From assembly GCF_004345365.1 (NCBI RefSeq), contig NZ_SLVF01000005.1:124001-188000 (forward strand): DNA of 64,000 nt, written 5' to 3'. The notes beneath the pieces were generated by a model. The model was not told the DNA's origin. It saw nothing but the letters and a program-made list of their open reading frames with translations, and ran no database searches. Shown here piece by piece: positions 8,136 through 17,228 of the stretch (position 1 is its first letter; each line of letters begins with the position of its first letter). Position numbers and translations under genes: made by a program. Origin of the DNA: Kribbella sp. VKM Ac-2568 (GTDB taxonomy: Bacteria > Actinomycetota > Actinomycetes > Propionibacteriales > Kribbellaceae).

Positions 8136-9878
8136 ATGCAGCGGCATCAGTACGACGTCGTGATCGTCGGCGCGGGTGGCGCGGGGATGCGCGCCGCCCT
8201 GGAGTCCAGCAAGCGGACCCGGACCGCGGTGCTCACCAAGCTCTACCCGACCCGGTCGCACACCGGCGCGGCCCAGGGCGGCATGTGCGCCGCGCTGGCC
8301 AACGTCGAGGAGGACAACTGGGAGTGGCACACCTTCGACACGGTCAAGGGTGGCGACTTCCTGGTCGACCAGGACGCGGCCGAGGTGATGTGCCGCGAGG
8401 CCGTCGACGCGGTGCTCGACCTGGAGAAGATGGGCCTGCCGTTCAACCGGACGGCCGAGGGCAAGATCGACCAGCGCTTCTTCGGCGGTCACACCCGCAA
8501 CCACGGTGAGGCCGTCGTCCGGCGGTCCTGCTTCGCGGCGGACCGGACCGGCCACATGATCCTGCAGACGCTCTACCAGCAGTGCATCAAGCAGAACGTC
8601 GAGTTCTTCAACGAGTTCTATGTGCTCGACCTGCTGATGGTCGGCGGTCGCGCGACCGGTGTGGTCGCCTACGAGCTGGCCACCGGCGAGCTGCACATCT
8701 TCTCGGCCAAGTCGATCGTGTTCGCCTCCGGCGGCTTCGGCAAGGTCTTCCGGACCACCTCGAACGCGCACACCCTGACCGGCGACGGGATGGGCATCGT
8801 CTGGCGCAAGGGCCTGCCGCTGGAGGACATGGAGTTCTTCCAGTTCCACCCGACCGGCCTGGCCGGGCTCGGCGTACTGCTGTCCGAGGCCGCTCGCGGT
8901 GAGGGCGGGATCCTGCGCAACAAGGACAACGAGCGCTTCATGGAGCGGTACGCGCCGACCGTGAAGGACCTCGCACCGCGCGACATGGTGGCCCGGGCGA
9001 TGGCGAACGAAGTACGCGAAGGCCGTGGCTGCGGCCCCGACGGCGCGTACGTGATGCTCGACCTGACCCACCTGGAGCCGGCCCACATCGACGCGAAGCT
9101 CCCGGACATCACCGAGTTCGCCCGCACCTACCTGGGTGTGGAGCCGTACACCGAGCAGATCCCGGTGTTCCCGACCGCGCACTACGCGATGGGCGGCATT
9201 CCGACCAACATCAAGGGCGAGGCGCTGGCGAACAACCAGGACGTCATCCCCGGCCTGTACGCCGCGGGCGAGGTCGCCTGCGTCTCCGTGCACGGCGCGA
9301 ACCGGCTGGGCACGAACTCGCTGCTCGACATCAACGTGTTCGGCCGCCGCGCCGGGATCGCCGCCGCGGAGTACGCCGAGACCGCCTCCTTCGAGGAGCT
9401 GCCCGACCAGCCGGAGACCTTCGTGGTCGACCTGATCGAGGGGATGCGGAACGCGACCGGCGACGAGCGGGTGGCGGCGATCCGCTCCGACCTGCAGGCC
9501 ACGATGGACCTGAACGCGCAGGTCTACCGGACCGAGGGCTCGCTCAAGCAGGCGCTGACCGACATCGAGGCGCTGAAGCTGCGCTTCGCGAACGTGGCCG
9601 TGCAGGACAAGGGCAAGCGGTTCAACACCGACCTGCTCGAAGCGGTCGAGCTAGGCTTCCTGATCGACCTGGCCGAGGTGCTGGTCGTCTCGGCGCTGGC
9701 CCGCAAGGAGTCCCGCGGCGGGCACTTCCGCGAGGACTACGACAAGCGCGACGACGTGAACTTCATGCGGCACACGATGGCCTACCGGTCGATCGATGCT
9801 GAGGGCAACGTGAATATCCGGCTCGATTACAAGCCGGTCGTCCAGACTCGCTACAAGCCGATGGAGCGGAAGTACTGA
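8136..9878 (+). CDS. sdhA: succinate dehydrogenase flavoprotein subunit
   Basis: 580 residues, the standard length. The FAD Rossmann motif is at the N-terminus (VVIVGAGGAGMRAALE). RSHTGAAQGG contains the His that covalently binds FAD, and FQFHPTG and ARDMVARAM belong to the dicarboxylate site. It oxidises succinate to fumarate in the TCA cycle and passes electrons to SdhB. It begins 12 bases after sdhD, and its stop overlaps the sdhB start (TGATG). Confidence 0.97.
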   Translation: MQRHQYDVVIVGAGGAGMRAALESSKRTRTAVLTKLYPTRSHTGAAQGGMCAALANVEEDNWEWHTFDTVKGGDFLVDQDAAEVMCREAVDAVLDLEKMGLPFNRTAEGKIDQRFFGGHTRNHGEAVVRRSCFAADRTGHMILQTLYQQCIKQNVEFFNEFYVLDLLMVGGRATGVVAYELATGELHIFSAKSIVFASGGFGKVFRTTSNAHTLTGDGMGIVWRKGLPLEDMEFFQFHPTGLAGLGVLLSEAARGEGGILRNKDNERFMERYAPTVKDLAPRDMVARAMANEVREGRGCGPDGAYVMLDLTHLEPAHIDAKLPDITEFARTYLGVEPYTEQIPVFPTAHYAMGGIPTNIKGEALANNQDVIPGLYAAGEVACVSVHGANRLGTNSLLDINVFGRRAGIAAAEYAETASFEELPDQPETFVVDLIEGMRNATGDERVAAIRSDLQATMDLNAQVYRTEGSLKQALTDIEALKLRFANVAVQDKGKRFNTDLLEAVELGFLIDLAEVLVVSALARKESRGGHFREDYDKRDDVNFMRHTMAYRSIDAEGNVNIRLDYKPVVQTRYKPMERKY

Positions 9879-10582
9879 TGGACGTCAAGGTCAAGATCCT
9901 TCGGTACAACCCCGAGGTCGTCGACGAGGCCGAGTGGAAGACCTACTCGGTCACCCTGCAGCCGACCGACCGGGTCCTCGACGCGCTGCACAAGATCAAG
10001 TGGGAGCAGGACGGCACGCTGACCTTCCGGCGCTCCTGCGGGCACGGGGTCTGCGGTTCGGACGCGATGCGGATCAACGGCCGCAACCGGCTCGCCTGCA
10101 AGACGCTGATCAAGGACCTGAACCCGGAGAAGGAGATCACCGTCGAGCCGATCAAGGGCCTGCCGGTGCTCAAGGACCTGGTCGTCGACATGGAGCCGTT
10201 CTTCGACGCGTACCGCTCGGTGATGCCGTTCCTGGTCACCAGCGGGCACGAGCCGACCCGGGAGCGGATCCAGTCGCAGGCCGACCGGGACCGCTTCGAC
10301 GACACCACCAAGTGCATCCTGTGCGCCGCCTGTACGACGTCCTGCCCGGTCTTCTGGTCCGACGGCCAGTACTTCGGCCCGCAGGCGATCGTCGGCGCCC
10401 ACCGGTTCATCTTCGACAGCCGCGACGAAGGCACCGAGCAGCGGCTGGAGATCCTGAACGACAAGGAGGGCGTCTGGCGCTGCCGGACCACCTTCAACTG
10501 CACCGAGGCCTGCCCGCGCGGCATCGAGGTCACCAAGGCCATCCAGGAGGTCAAGCGCGCCTTGATCTTCCGCCGCGTCTGA
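9878..10582 (+). CDS. sdhB: succinate dehydrogenase iron-sulfur subunit
   Basis: 234 residues. The [2Fe-2S] ligands are C54, C59, D62 and C74 (SCGHGVCGSDAM, with Asp in place of the third Cys, as in many actinobacterial SdhB). The [4Fe-4S] and [3Fe-4S] clusters come from CILCAACTTSCP and CRTTFNCTEACPRG. It links the flavin of SdhA to the membrane anchor. The start codon overlaps the sdhA stop. It is the last gene of the operon and is followed by a strong hairpin. Confidence 0.97.
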   Translation: MDVKVKILRYNPEVVDEAEWKTYSVTLQPTDRVLDALHKIKWEQDGTLTFRRSCGHGVCGSDAMRINGRNRLACKTLIKDLNPEKEITVEPIKGLPVLKDLVVDMEPFFDAYRSVMPFLVTSGHEPTRERIQSQADRDRFDDTTKCILCAACTTSCPVFWSDGQYFGPQAIVGAHRFIFDSRDEGTEQRLEILNDKEGVWRCRTTFNCTEACPRGIEVTKAIQEVKRALIFRRV

Positions 10583-10595
10583 TGCAACCGCTTTG

Positions 10596-10637
10596 CGTCC
10601 GAAGAACCGAGGGCTCTGACCCTCCGTTCTTCGGACG
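10596..10637 (+). terminator. sdh operon terminator
   Basis: An 18-bp stem with one mismatch (left arm 10596-10613, right arm 10620-10637) and a CTCTGA loop lies 14 bases after the sdhB stop. It also lies just past the 3' end of the convergent DUF2000 gene, so it can serve both strands. Confidence 0.9.
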
Positions 10638-10654
10638 TTGCGATTTGGGATGCG

Positions 10655-11089
10655 TCAAGGGTGCATCCGGGCGCCCTTGAGGGTTTTGTCGACGGCGTTC
10701 TTCGGGCCGTACACGGCGATGCCGACCAGGTCGAGCTCGTCGCGGGCGACGGCTCGCACGGCGGCGCGGTTGTCGCGGTCGTTGCCGGTGGCAAACAGAT
10801 CGTGGGTGAAGACGGAGTGCTCGAGCTCCCGGCTCAGCGCCCGCTGGTGGGCGACCGCCATGAACTCCTTCGACCCCTCGAACACCAGCACCGGCTGCCG
10901 GAACATCGGCAGGTACCGCGTCCCGTCGGCATCCTCGTACGGCTCACCTACCACCTCCGGCCGCGTCCCCGCGATCCCACTCACCAAGAACGCCGTCACA
11001 TTCAACCGCTGCCAACTCGCCAGGTCGTCCCGCAGCAGCACCGCGATCTTCGTGTCGAACCTGACCGGCCCGTCATTCTCGTTGTCCAC
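10655..11089 (-). CDS. DUF2000 family protein
   Basis: 144 residues. FDTKIAVLLRDDLASWQRLN and NVTAFLVSGIAG at the N-terminus, and the later NRAAVRAVARDELDLVGIAVYG block, are characteristic of DUF2000. This is a small cytosolic family with a peptidyl-tRNA-hydrolase-2-like fold and no established reaction. It is a single gene, convergent with sdhCDAB and divergent from the small membrane protein at 11164. No export signal is present. Confidence 0.75.
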   Translation of the reverse strand: MDNENDGPVRFDTKIAVLLRDDLASWQRLNVTAFLVSGIAGTRPEVVGEPYEDADGTRYLPMFRQPVLVFEGSKEFMAVAHQRALSRELEHSVFTHDLFATGNDRDNRAAVRAVARDELDLVGIAVYGPKNAVDKTLKGARMHP

Positions 11090-11163
11090 AACCCCAATCT
11101 GCCCCCGAACCCAGCCCCGGGTCTTGTACGTTCTAAACCACCCGCGGCCCCATACTGTCGCCC

Positions 11164-11460
11164 ATGGACTGGACGAAACTGCCGAAGCCCCGCCTCCTCG
11201 CCGCGGCCTACGTACTGGCTTTCCTGAGCTGGCTCGTCGGGGTGGTGGTGATCATCTACAGCCAGGCCACCGGAGCCGAAGGCACCCAGATGACCATCGG
11301 CATCATCCTGTTCGCCATCGGCCAGGCGATCATCACCGCCCTCGCCTTCGCCCTCCGCACGCCGACCACCAACCCCCGCGACGCTTTTCCCCGCGCCTGG
11401 AATCGCCTGAACCTCGGCCTCGAACTCCCCACCGCCCTCCACCTGATCCGCACCCGCTGA
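11164..11460 (+). CDS. small two-span membrane protein, unknown function
   Basis: 98 residues. Two hydrophobic segments (about residues 11-32 and 43-63) flank a short Gln/Thr-rich loop, and a Pro/Arg-rich cytoplasmic tail follows. I do not recognise the family. Codon use matches neighbouring genes (strong third-position GC), and the ATG is the only start that keeps the first span complete. The tail ends 56 bases before the convergent peptidase. Confidence 0.6.
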   Translation: MDWTKLPKPRLLAAAYVLAFLSWLVGVVVIIYSQATGAEGTQMTIGIILFAIGQAIITALAFALRTPTTNPRDAFPRAWNRLNLGLELPTALHLIRTR

Positions 11461-11516
11461 ACCAGCCCGGCATGGCCAGACAAGAACTGACATCGGCTTG
11501 AGGCGTCGACGCAAGC

Positions 11517-12353
11517 TCAGCAGTACGGCGGGTTGGTGGTGACCGCGGCGGCCACGCGGAGGTAGAGGTTGAAGATGCGGTAGAGGGTGGGCATCGGGCC
11601 GGTGAGCTCTACGGTGCGGTCGTCGCGTTTGGTGACGCCGGGGATGGCGATCAGGTGGGCGGGGACCGAGGCGGACTGCCAGCGGACGGCGAGGTGGTGG
11701 TCCTCGGCGGGGTCGGCGGCAGCGAGTGGCGCGACTGCGGCCAGGGCGTCCTCGGTGGTGGATTCGATGGCGGCGCGGGCCTCGAAGCCGGGGACCAGTT
11801 GGGCGGCGAAGCGATCCTTCGCGTGCTTGACCGGCACCGTGGCGATGAAGGGATCCCAGGCCACCGCCTCGTCGCAGGCGGCGTCGTCTCCGGTGAGGAG
11901 TGCGACCGGGACACCCAGCGCGGTGGCGGTCGCCTGGAAGAGGCCGATCTCGCCGGTCAGGCGGTCGTCCAGCCAGATGTCCTCGATCTCGTGGCCCATG
12001 AAGCTGTGGCTGAGCACCCCGAGCACGCCGGCACGCGCGTGGAATCCGACGCACAGGGCGGCGTCGTACTCGCGGGTGAGGCCCTCGATCATGCCCATCG
12101 GCTTCGGCCGGCCCTTGATCAGCAGGGCGCGATGGTCGAGCGCGTCGGGCAGGATGTTCCGCATCGGGCCGTGCGCGTCGTTCACCAGCACCGACTCTGC
12201 GCCGGCCGCGTAGGCGCCGCGGATCGCCGCGTTCACGTCCTCGGTCATCATCAGCCGGCCGCGCTCGTAGTCGCGGCCCCCTGGCTGGACGTCCTCCGCG
12301 TCGACCAGTCCGGTGATGCCCTCCATGTCCGCGCTGATGTAGACCTTCAACAC
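11517..12353 (-). CDS. M55 family D-aminopeptidase (DppA-like)
   Basis: 278 residues, typical of DppA. The zinc ligands can be placed: D9 and E11 in SADMEG, H61 in NDAHGPM, H105 in CVGFHARAG, and E135 in RLTGEIG. The B. subtilis enzyme releases N-terminal D-residues from D-Ala-containing peptides and forms a self-compartmentalising decamer, so recycling of peptidoglycan-derived D-peptides is likely. No dpp transporter genes are adjacent. It is divergent from an AraC regulator with a 60-bp gap, which suggests that the regulator may control it. Confidence 0.85.
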   Translation of the reverse strand: MLKVYISADMEGITGLVDAEDVQPGGRDYERGRLMMTEDVNAAIRGAYAAGAESVLVNDAHGPMRNILPDALDHRALLIKGRPKPMGMIEGLTREYDAALCVGFHARAGVLGVLSHSFMGHEIEDIWLDDRLTGEIGLFQATATALGVPVALLTGDDAACDEAVAWDPFIATVPVKHAKDRFAAQLVPGFEARAAIESTTEDALAAVAPLAAADPAEDHHLAVRWQSASVPAHLIAIPGVTKRDDRTVELTGPMPTLYRIFNLYLRVAAAVTTNPPYC

Positions 12354-12413
12354 TCCACCTTCCGTCCAGGACCCTAACCCTCATTCTGTCCGAGGCCGGG
12401 TACCGTCGATCAG

Positions 12414-13205
12414 GTGGACGGCACCGCGCAGCTCAGCGCCTGGCGGCCCGCACTGAGCGGAGTCGTCGAGGTACTGCACGCGTACTTCCCGTCCCACGCC
12501 TACCCGAGCCACACCCACGACGCGTGGACCGTGCTGATCGTGGACGAGGGCGCGGTGCAGTACGACCTCGATCACCGCGAGCACGGCCTGTCCCAGGCGC
12601 AGGTGTCCCTGCTACCGCCGAACGTGCCGCACGACGGCCGCTCGGTCCGTCCCGAGGGATTCCGCAAGCGCGTCCTCTACCTGGAACCCGACCGGCTGGG
12701 CGACGGCCTGATCGGCGCCGCGGTGGATCAGCCCGAGTTCGTGGATCCAGTCCTCCGTCACCGCATTCACCAGTTGCACGGCCTACTCGTCGACGGGCGG
12801 GAGAACTTCGAGGCGCAGAGCCGCCTGACGCTGATCGAGGAGCGTCTCAGCCAGCATTTGCGCCGCCAGGTCACCGATCCACCTGTACGCCGGGACGCGG
12901 GCGTGGCGGCCAGGTTGCGCGAGGTGCTCGACGGGCATCTGCCGACCGGGATCACCCTCGACGAGGCGTCGAAGCTCGTGCACGCGCATCCGGCACATCT
13001 GGTCCGCGCGTTCAGCCGGGAGTACGGGATGCCGCCGCACCGCTACCTGACCGGCCGGCGGGTCGACCTGGCCAGGCGGTACCTGCTGGCGGGGCGGCCA
13101 CCGGCGGAGGTCGCGGGCCTCGCCGGCTTCTACGACCAGTCGCACCTGAATCGGCACTTCCGCAAGATGCTCGGGGTCAGCCCGAGCCGCTTCGTCAGGC
13201 CTTGA
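12414..13205 (+). CDS. AraC family transcriptional regulator
   Basis: 263 residues. The N-terminal cupin-like AraC ligand domain contains the HxH-type SHAYPSHTHDAWTVLIVDEG stretch and LLPPNVPHDG. The C-terminal ~100 residues hold the double helix-turn-helix (AGFYDQSHLNRHFRKMLGVS is the conserved second HTH). The GTG at 12414 is preceded by a purine-poor region and could be leaderless. The position back-to-back with the DppA-like gene makes that gene a candidate target. The 3' end overlaps the convergent SCO4848-type gene by 11 bases. Confidence 0.85.
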   Translation: MDGTAQLSAWRPALSGVVEVLHAYFPSHAYPSHTHDAWTVLIVDEGAVQYDLDHREHGLSQAQVSLLPPNVPHDGRSVRPEGFRKRVLYLEPDRLGDGLIGAAVDQPEFVDPVLRHRIHQLHGLLVDGRENFEAQSRLTLIEERLSQHLRRQVTDPPVRRDAGVAARLREVLDGHLPTGITLDEASKLVHAHPAHLVRAFSREYGMPPHRYLTGRRVDLARRYLLAGRPPAEVAGLAGFYDQSHLNRHFRKMLGVSPSRFVRP

Positions 13206-13452
13206 CCTCTTCCGACCGATCACCTTGGCGGGACCGATCGGCCTGGGCCGCCTTGTAGCCGCGGACTCCCCAGGTACCGAGCAGGGCGGCGATCAGCAGG
13301 TTCACGACGATCAGCACCGTGTGCGCGACGTAGTACCCGGTGGGGCGTCCCGACGTACCGGCCAGGTTCTTGATGAAGGTCACGTAGGTGACGACGTTCC
13401 AGACGGCGATCCCGATCAGGACCAGGGCGTGCTTTCGCTCGAGCTTCACCAC
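13195..13452 (-). CDS. SCO4848-family small membrane protein
   Basis: 85 residues. Two or three hydrophobic segments and the block VWNVVTYVTFIKNLAGTSG followed by YYVAHTVLIVVNLLIAALLG match the actinobacterial SCO4848 family (function unknown). Two adjacent GTG codons (13452 and 13449) can start it; GGGGGA lies about 8 bases upstream. A longer open frame extends to 13869 but its N-terminal part is antisense to the LuxR gene and has no protein-like character. The charged C-terminal tail is cytoplasmic by inference. Confidence 0.7.
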   Translation of the reverse strand: MVKLERKHALVLIGIAVWNVVTYVTFIKNLAGTSGRPTGYYVAHTVLIVVNLLIAALLGTWGVRGYKAAQADRSRQGDRSEEVKA

Positions 13453-13508
13453 GCCATTGTCCCCCGGACGGCGTAGCGGGGCGGCCGCGCCCCAAGACTG
13501 GTCAAGTG

Positions 13509-16265
13509 TCAAGACCCGCCGCGGTCGACGGTGCGCAGGAGCTGGGTGCGGTTGGCCACGCCGAAGCGCCGGTACAGCCGGGTGAGCTGCGACTCGACCG
13601 CCTTGACGCTCAGGTAGAGGGCGGCGGCGATCTCGCGGTTGGTCGAGCCGTCGCGGACCATCGCGACGATCTGCAGCTCGTTGTCGGTCAGCTCGGACGG
13701 CTGCCGGCTCCGGCTCGGTACGTCGAGTCGCGCGAGCTCGGTCTCGGCCACCTCGCGCCAGGCGGGTGCTCCGAACGCCTCGAACTGCTCGATCGCGTCC
13801 AGGAACGCGGTCCGCGCCACCGACCGGCGACGGGCCTGCCGCGCCACCCGGCCCCGGGTCAGCTCGCACCGCGCGAGGTCGAGCGGGTAGACCCGGTCGC
13901 CCGCGCTGTTGATGGTCTTCTCCAGGAGCTCCAGCGCTGCGGTGGGATCCCCCTGCTTGGCGATCAGCAGCGCCTCTGAGCGAGCCAGGCCGACCCGGAT
14001 CACACCGCGGTCGAGGGTCTCCGCGCGCTCGCGGATCTCCGCGATCAGCGCCGCGGCGTCGTCCAGCCGCCCGGCGGCGACCAGCGCCTCCGCGTAGTCG
14101 GCGTGCCAGGGGATCACGGCCGGGTCGTACGGCATCGCGGCCTCGACCGACTCGGCGATCGCGTCGAACGCCTCGACGGCCCGCTGCGGGTCACCCGTCA
14201 GCACCCCGACCAGACCGACCGCGGCCAGCGCCGGGCCGGTCCACTCGTCGTTGCCGATCAGTCTGACGCCTTCCAGCGCCGCCTCGGCGAGTTCGCGCGC
14301 CATCGTCGCCGTCCCGCCGGCCCACTCCGCGCGGCTGGCGATCACCATGCCGACCTCGGGCTCGTCGCCCAGGTCCTGCATCAGCTGGTAGCACTCGTGA
14401 CCCGCGGCCAGGGCCTCCGCTCCGTGGCCGCTGCGCTCGTAGATAGCGGTCGCCGAGATCAGCACGGACGCCAGCCAGCGGATCGCGCCGCCGGCCCGGA
14501 CCTCCTCGACCAGCGAGCTGATCGAGGCGATCGCCTCGTCGGTCCGGCCGCGGAACAGCTCGCGCATCGCCGCCATCTGGCGCGCGTTGACCACCGTCTT
14601 GGTGAGCGGCAACCCGCCCGCGAGCTCGGCCGCCTGCTCCAGCAGGGCGTCCGAGGTCTGCTCGCCGCCACGGGCGATCTGGACCGAACTGGCCGCGCTC
14701 AACGCGTCCACGATGGCCTCGGTGTCACCGGACTTGCGGGCGAGCCCCTCGGCCACCCGGGCATCCTCCTGAGCCGCGTCGAGGCTGCGGTCGAAGTACG
14801 CGCTGTGGCTGCGCATGATCCGGACGCGCGCCTCGAGCCGGTCGTCGCCAGCCGCCGCCTCGAAGGCCTCAGCGAGCAACTCGATCCGGTGCTCCCGCTC
14901 GGGCCACGCGGCGTCCACCAGGAGCAGCAACGCGGACACCTTGGTGTCCGGACGAGTAGCAGCCTGTACTGCGAGGCGCGCCATCTCGGCAGACTCGACG
15001 AGGTGCCCGGCCGCAGCGGCTGCGTCTGCGGCGCTGGTCAGCCTCCGAGCCCGGTCGTCCCGGTCCTCGGTCGGCGTGCGCTCAGCCGCGAGTCGCCAGA
15101 GGGTCGCCGCTGCACCGAGCGCGCCACGGCCGCCCGCGACCACCGCTGCCTCCTCGATGGCAGTGGCGAGGTCTGCGTCCGCCTCCTGGGTCGCCAGAGC
15201 CCTGTGCGTCGCGTTCTCCACCGGCTCGTCCACCACCGCGGCCAGCTGGGCGTGAGCCTGCCGCCGAGCCGCAGACGTCGCCTCGGCGTACACGAACTCC
15301 CGGAGCAGCGGGTGGGAGAACCGCAGCCGCTCGGAGGAGACGTCGATCAGCCCGAGCGCCTCGGCCTCCGCCAGCTCGGCGTCCACCGGGCGGCCGAGCG
15401 ATTGCGCGAGCTGGGTGGTGGTCGGCCGCGGGGAGGTCGCAGCGTGCAGGAGCAACTCGTACGCGGCTGGGCTGAGGTCTGCCATCCGGTCGCCGAGCAG
15501 CGTCTTCAGCCGGCTCGACACCGGCAGCGGGTCGTTCGGCGAGACTCCCTGCGGGTGGCGCAGCACGGCCCGGCCCAGCTCCAGCGCCATGAACGGGTTC
15601 CCGGCGCTGGCGGTGAAGATCCGCCGCGCGGTACGCACCGGAAGCGGGCTGGACAACCTGTTGCGCAGCAGAGCCAGTACGTCGGGCTCGGCCAGGGGCG
15701 GGACTTCCAGCTGCAGCACCGGCTCCGGGCACGCCTCGGCCATCACCGGCAGGTCCCCATCCGCCACCTGTTCCGTGGCGAGCATGTGGACGCCTTCAGT
15801 CAACCGGCGCGCGCAGAAGGTCAGGACTTCCAGACTGGACGGGTCGACCCACTGGATGTCGTCCACCACGAGCAGCACCGGCCCGGACGCCGCCAGGCGC
15901 CGCAGTACGTGCAGCACGGCGAGGCGGACGGCCAGCTCGTCCCGCACGGTGTCCGGGGCGCTGGCCTTGAGCAGAGCGACCTCGAGCGGCTGACGGAGGT
16001 GGTCGGGCAGCACCTGCCAGGCGAGCTCGAGCTGGTTGGACAGGAGATCGAGGAGCGTGACATACGGCAGACCGGCCTCGCTCTGCGACGGCGCGGCGCT
16101 CAGGACCCGGCAACCGGCCCTGGTGCGCTCGGCGACCAGCGCCCGGCCGGCGGCGGACTTCCCGATCCCGGTCGGGCCGTAGAGCAGCACGCTGCCACTG
16201 GTCTCGAGCTGCTTCTTGGCACGCTCGACCAGTCCGGCGCGCCCGACCAGCTCGTCGTCAGTCAT
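13509..16265 (-). CDS. LuxR family regulator with AAA ATPase domain (LAL type)
   Basis: About 918 residues from the ATG at 16265, the usual size of large ATP-binding LuxR regulators. Walker A is GPTGIGKS (residues 30-37) and Walker B is VLLVVDD (130-136) followed by IQWVDPSS, an AAA_16/ORC-type NTPase. The central ~500 residues are an alpha-helical TPR-like array. The last ~60 residues form a LuxR HTH (LTDNELQIVAMVRDGSTNREI, with VKAVESQLTRLYRRFGV). Such proteins are ATP-dependent activators, often of carbohydrate or secondary-metabolite genes; the target is not evident here. GGGGAG 11 bases upstream supports the start, and an in-frame upstream ATG (16307) lacks support. Confidence 0.88.
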   Translation of the reverse strand: MTDDELVGRAGLVERAKKQLETSGSVLLYGPTGIGKSAAGRALVAERTRAGCRVLSAAPSQSEAGLPYVTLLDLLSNQLELAWQVLPDHLRQPLEVALLKASAPDTVRDELAVRLAVLHVLRRLAASGPVLLVVDDIQWVDPSSLEVLTFCARRLTEGVHMLATEQVADGDLPVMAEACPEPVLQLEVPPLAEPDVLALLRNRLSSPLPVRTARRIFTASAGNPFMALELGRAVLRHPQGVSPNDPLPVSSRLKTLLGDRMADLSPAAYELLLHAATSPRPTTTQLAQSLGRPVDAELAEAEALGLIDVSSERLRFSHPLLREFVYAEATSAARRQAHAQLAAVVDEPVENATHRALATQEADADLATAIEEAAVVAGGRGALGAAATLWRLAAERTPTEDRDDRARRLTSAADAAAAAGHLVESAEMARLAVQAATRPDTKVSALLLLVDAAWPEREHRIELLAEAFEAAAGDDRLEARVRIMRSHSAYFDRSLDAAQEDARVAEGLARKSGDTEAIVDALSAASSVQIARGGEQTSDALLEQAAELAGGLPLTKTVVNARQMAAMRELFRGRTDEAIASISSLVEEVRAGGAIRWLASVLISATAIYERSGHGAEALAAGHECYQLMQDLGDEPEVGMVIASRAEWAGGTATMARELAEAALEGVRLIGNDEWTGPALAAVGLVGVLTGDPQRAVEAFDAIAESVEAAMPYDPAVIPWHADYAEALVAAGRLDDAAALIAEIRERAETLDRGVIRVGLARSEALLIAKQGDPTAALELLEKTINSAGDRVYPLDLARCELTRGRVARQARRRSVARTAFLDAIEQFEAFGAPAWREVAETELARLDVPSRSRQPSELTDNELQIVAMVRDGSTNREIAAALYLSVKAVESQLTRLYRRFGVANRTQLLRTVDRGGS

Positions 16266-16457
16266 CGATCCACATTCTCCCCGAAGGTTTACCCTCGCTG
16301 ATATCACAGCCGAACGCCACCGGACACGGCGAGTGTCACATATCGACGGCCGTCCGCCACTGTCCCGTTACCCATCTGTTCACCTCGGTCATCGTGCGCC
16401 GAAGCCCGGCGTGTCGCCCGCAGGCACGCTGATTGCCCGTCCGCGCCACCCATCGGC

Positions 16458-17192
16458 TCAGGTGAGAAAGGCTCGGAGGAGGGCGGCGGTGCCGGCTAGA
16501 TGCTCGCCCATCACCCGGCGCGCCGCGGCCGGGTCGCCGGCCAGGATCGCCTCGACCACCGCCCGGTGCTGCTTGTCGGAGTGCACGATGTTGCGCTCGA
16601 GCAGCGGGATCGCGTCGAGCAGTGCGTTCAGGCGCATCCGGACGTCGGCGACGGCGGAGGTGAGCGACGGCGAGCCGCTCACCTCCGCGATGGCGAGGTG
16701 CAGCCGGGAGTCCATCCGGCGGTAGTCGGCGAGCTTGGCGGCGTCCGTGTCGGCCAGGGAGCGGCACAGGTGCTCGCGGTCGTCGGCGCTCAGCTTGCGG
16801 GAGGCCGCGGCCTCGGCGGCTCCCACCTCGAGCGCCGAGCGGAGCACCAGCGCGTCCTCGAGGCCGCCGCCCAGTTCACGGGCGAGTCGCTTGGGGCCGA
16901 CCCGCCGCGGCTTGGGCAACCGCTCGTTGACGAAGGTCCCGCCGTACCGGCCGCGGCGGGACTCGACGTACCCGGCCTCGGTGAGCGCGCGGATCGCCTC
17001 CCGGAGGGTGACCCGGGAAACGCTCAGACGGGCGGCCAGGTCGCGCTCGGACGGCAGCCGGTCGCCGGGCCTGACGACCCCGAGCTTGATTGCCTGGAGC
17101 AAGCGTTCGACGGTCTCCTCGAACGGGTTGCCGGCCCGGACCGGGCGGAACAACGCCTCGCCCGCCCGGATGCCGCCGTCCCGCTCGCTCAC
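16458..17192 (-). CDS. FadR-subfamily GntR regulator (FCD domain)
   Basis: 244 residues. The GntR winged helix occupies about residues 20-90 (RLPSERDLAARLSVSRVTLR then EAGYVESRRGRYGGTFV). The FCD helical effector domain follows, with DxxxH-type metal ligands (MDSRLHLAIAEVSG and DKQHRAVVEAI). FCD regulators of this kind often sit beside polyamine/GABA or organic-acid genes. Here the downstream neighbours are the remnants of a gamma-glutamyl-polyamine-type operon and an intact SDR, so it was probably that operon's repressor. It appears intact, although part of its presumed regulon is broken. Confidence 0.85.
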   Translation of the reverse strand: MSERDGGIRAGEALFRPVRAGNPFEETVERLLQAIKLGVVRPGDRLPSERDLAARLSVSRVTLREAIRALTEAGYVESRRGRYGGTFVNERLPKPRRVGPKRLARELGGGLEDALVLRSALEVGAAEAAASRKLSADDREHLCRSLADTDAAKLADYRRMDSRLHLAIAEVSGSPSLTSAVADVRMRLNALLDAIPLLERNIVHSDKQHRAVVEAILAGDPAAARRVMGEHLAGTAALLRAFLT

Positions 17193-17228
17193 CTACCCAC
17201 CTTCTCCTCCGCGGTCGTCTCCTCAGGT

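Noticed and set aside
11002-12384. 460-codon minus-strand frame covering the DppA-like gene in another frame
   Set aside because: Arg/Pro-rich; the overlapping M55 peptidase frame has the full set of zinc ligands.
14103-16301. 732-codon open frame on the plus strand across the LuxR gene
   Set aside because: It is antisense to a gene with clear Walker and HTH motifs, has Arg/Gly/Gln-rich shadow composition and no recognisable domain.
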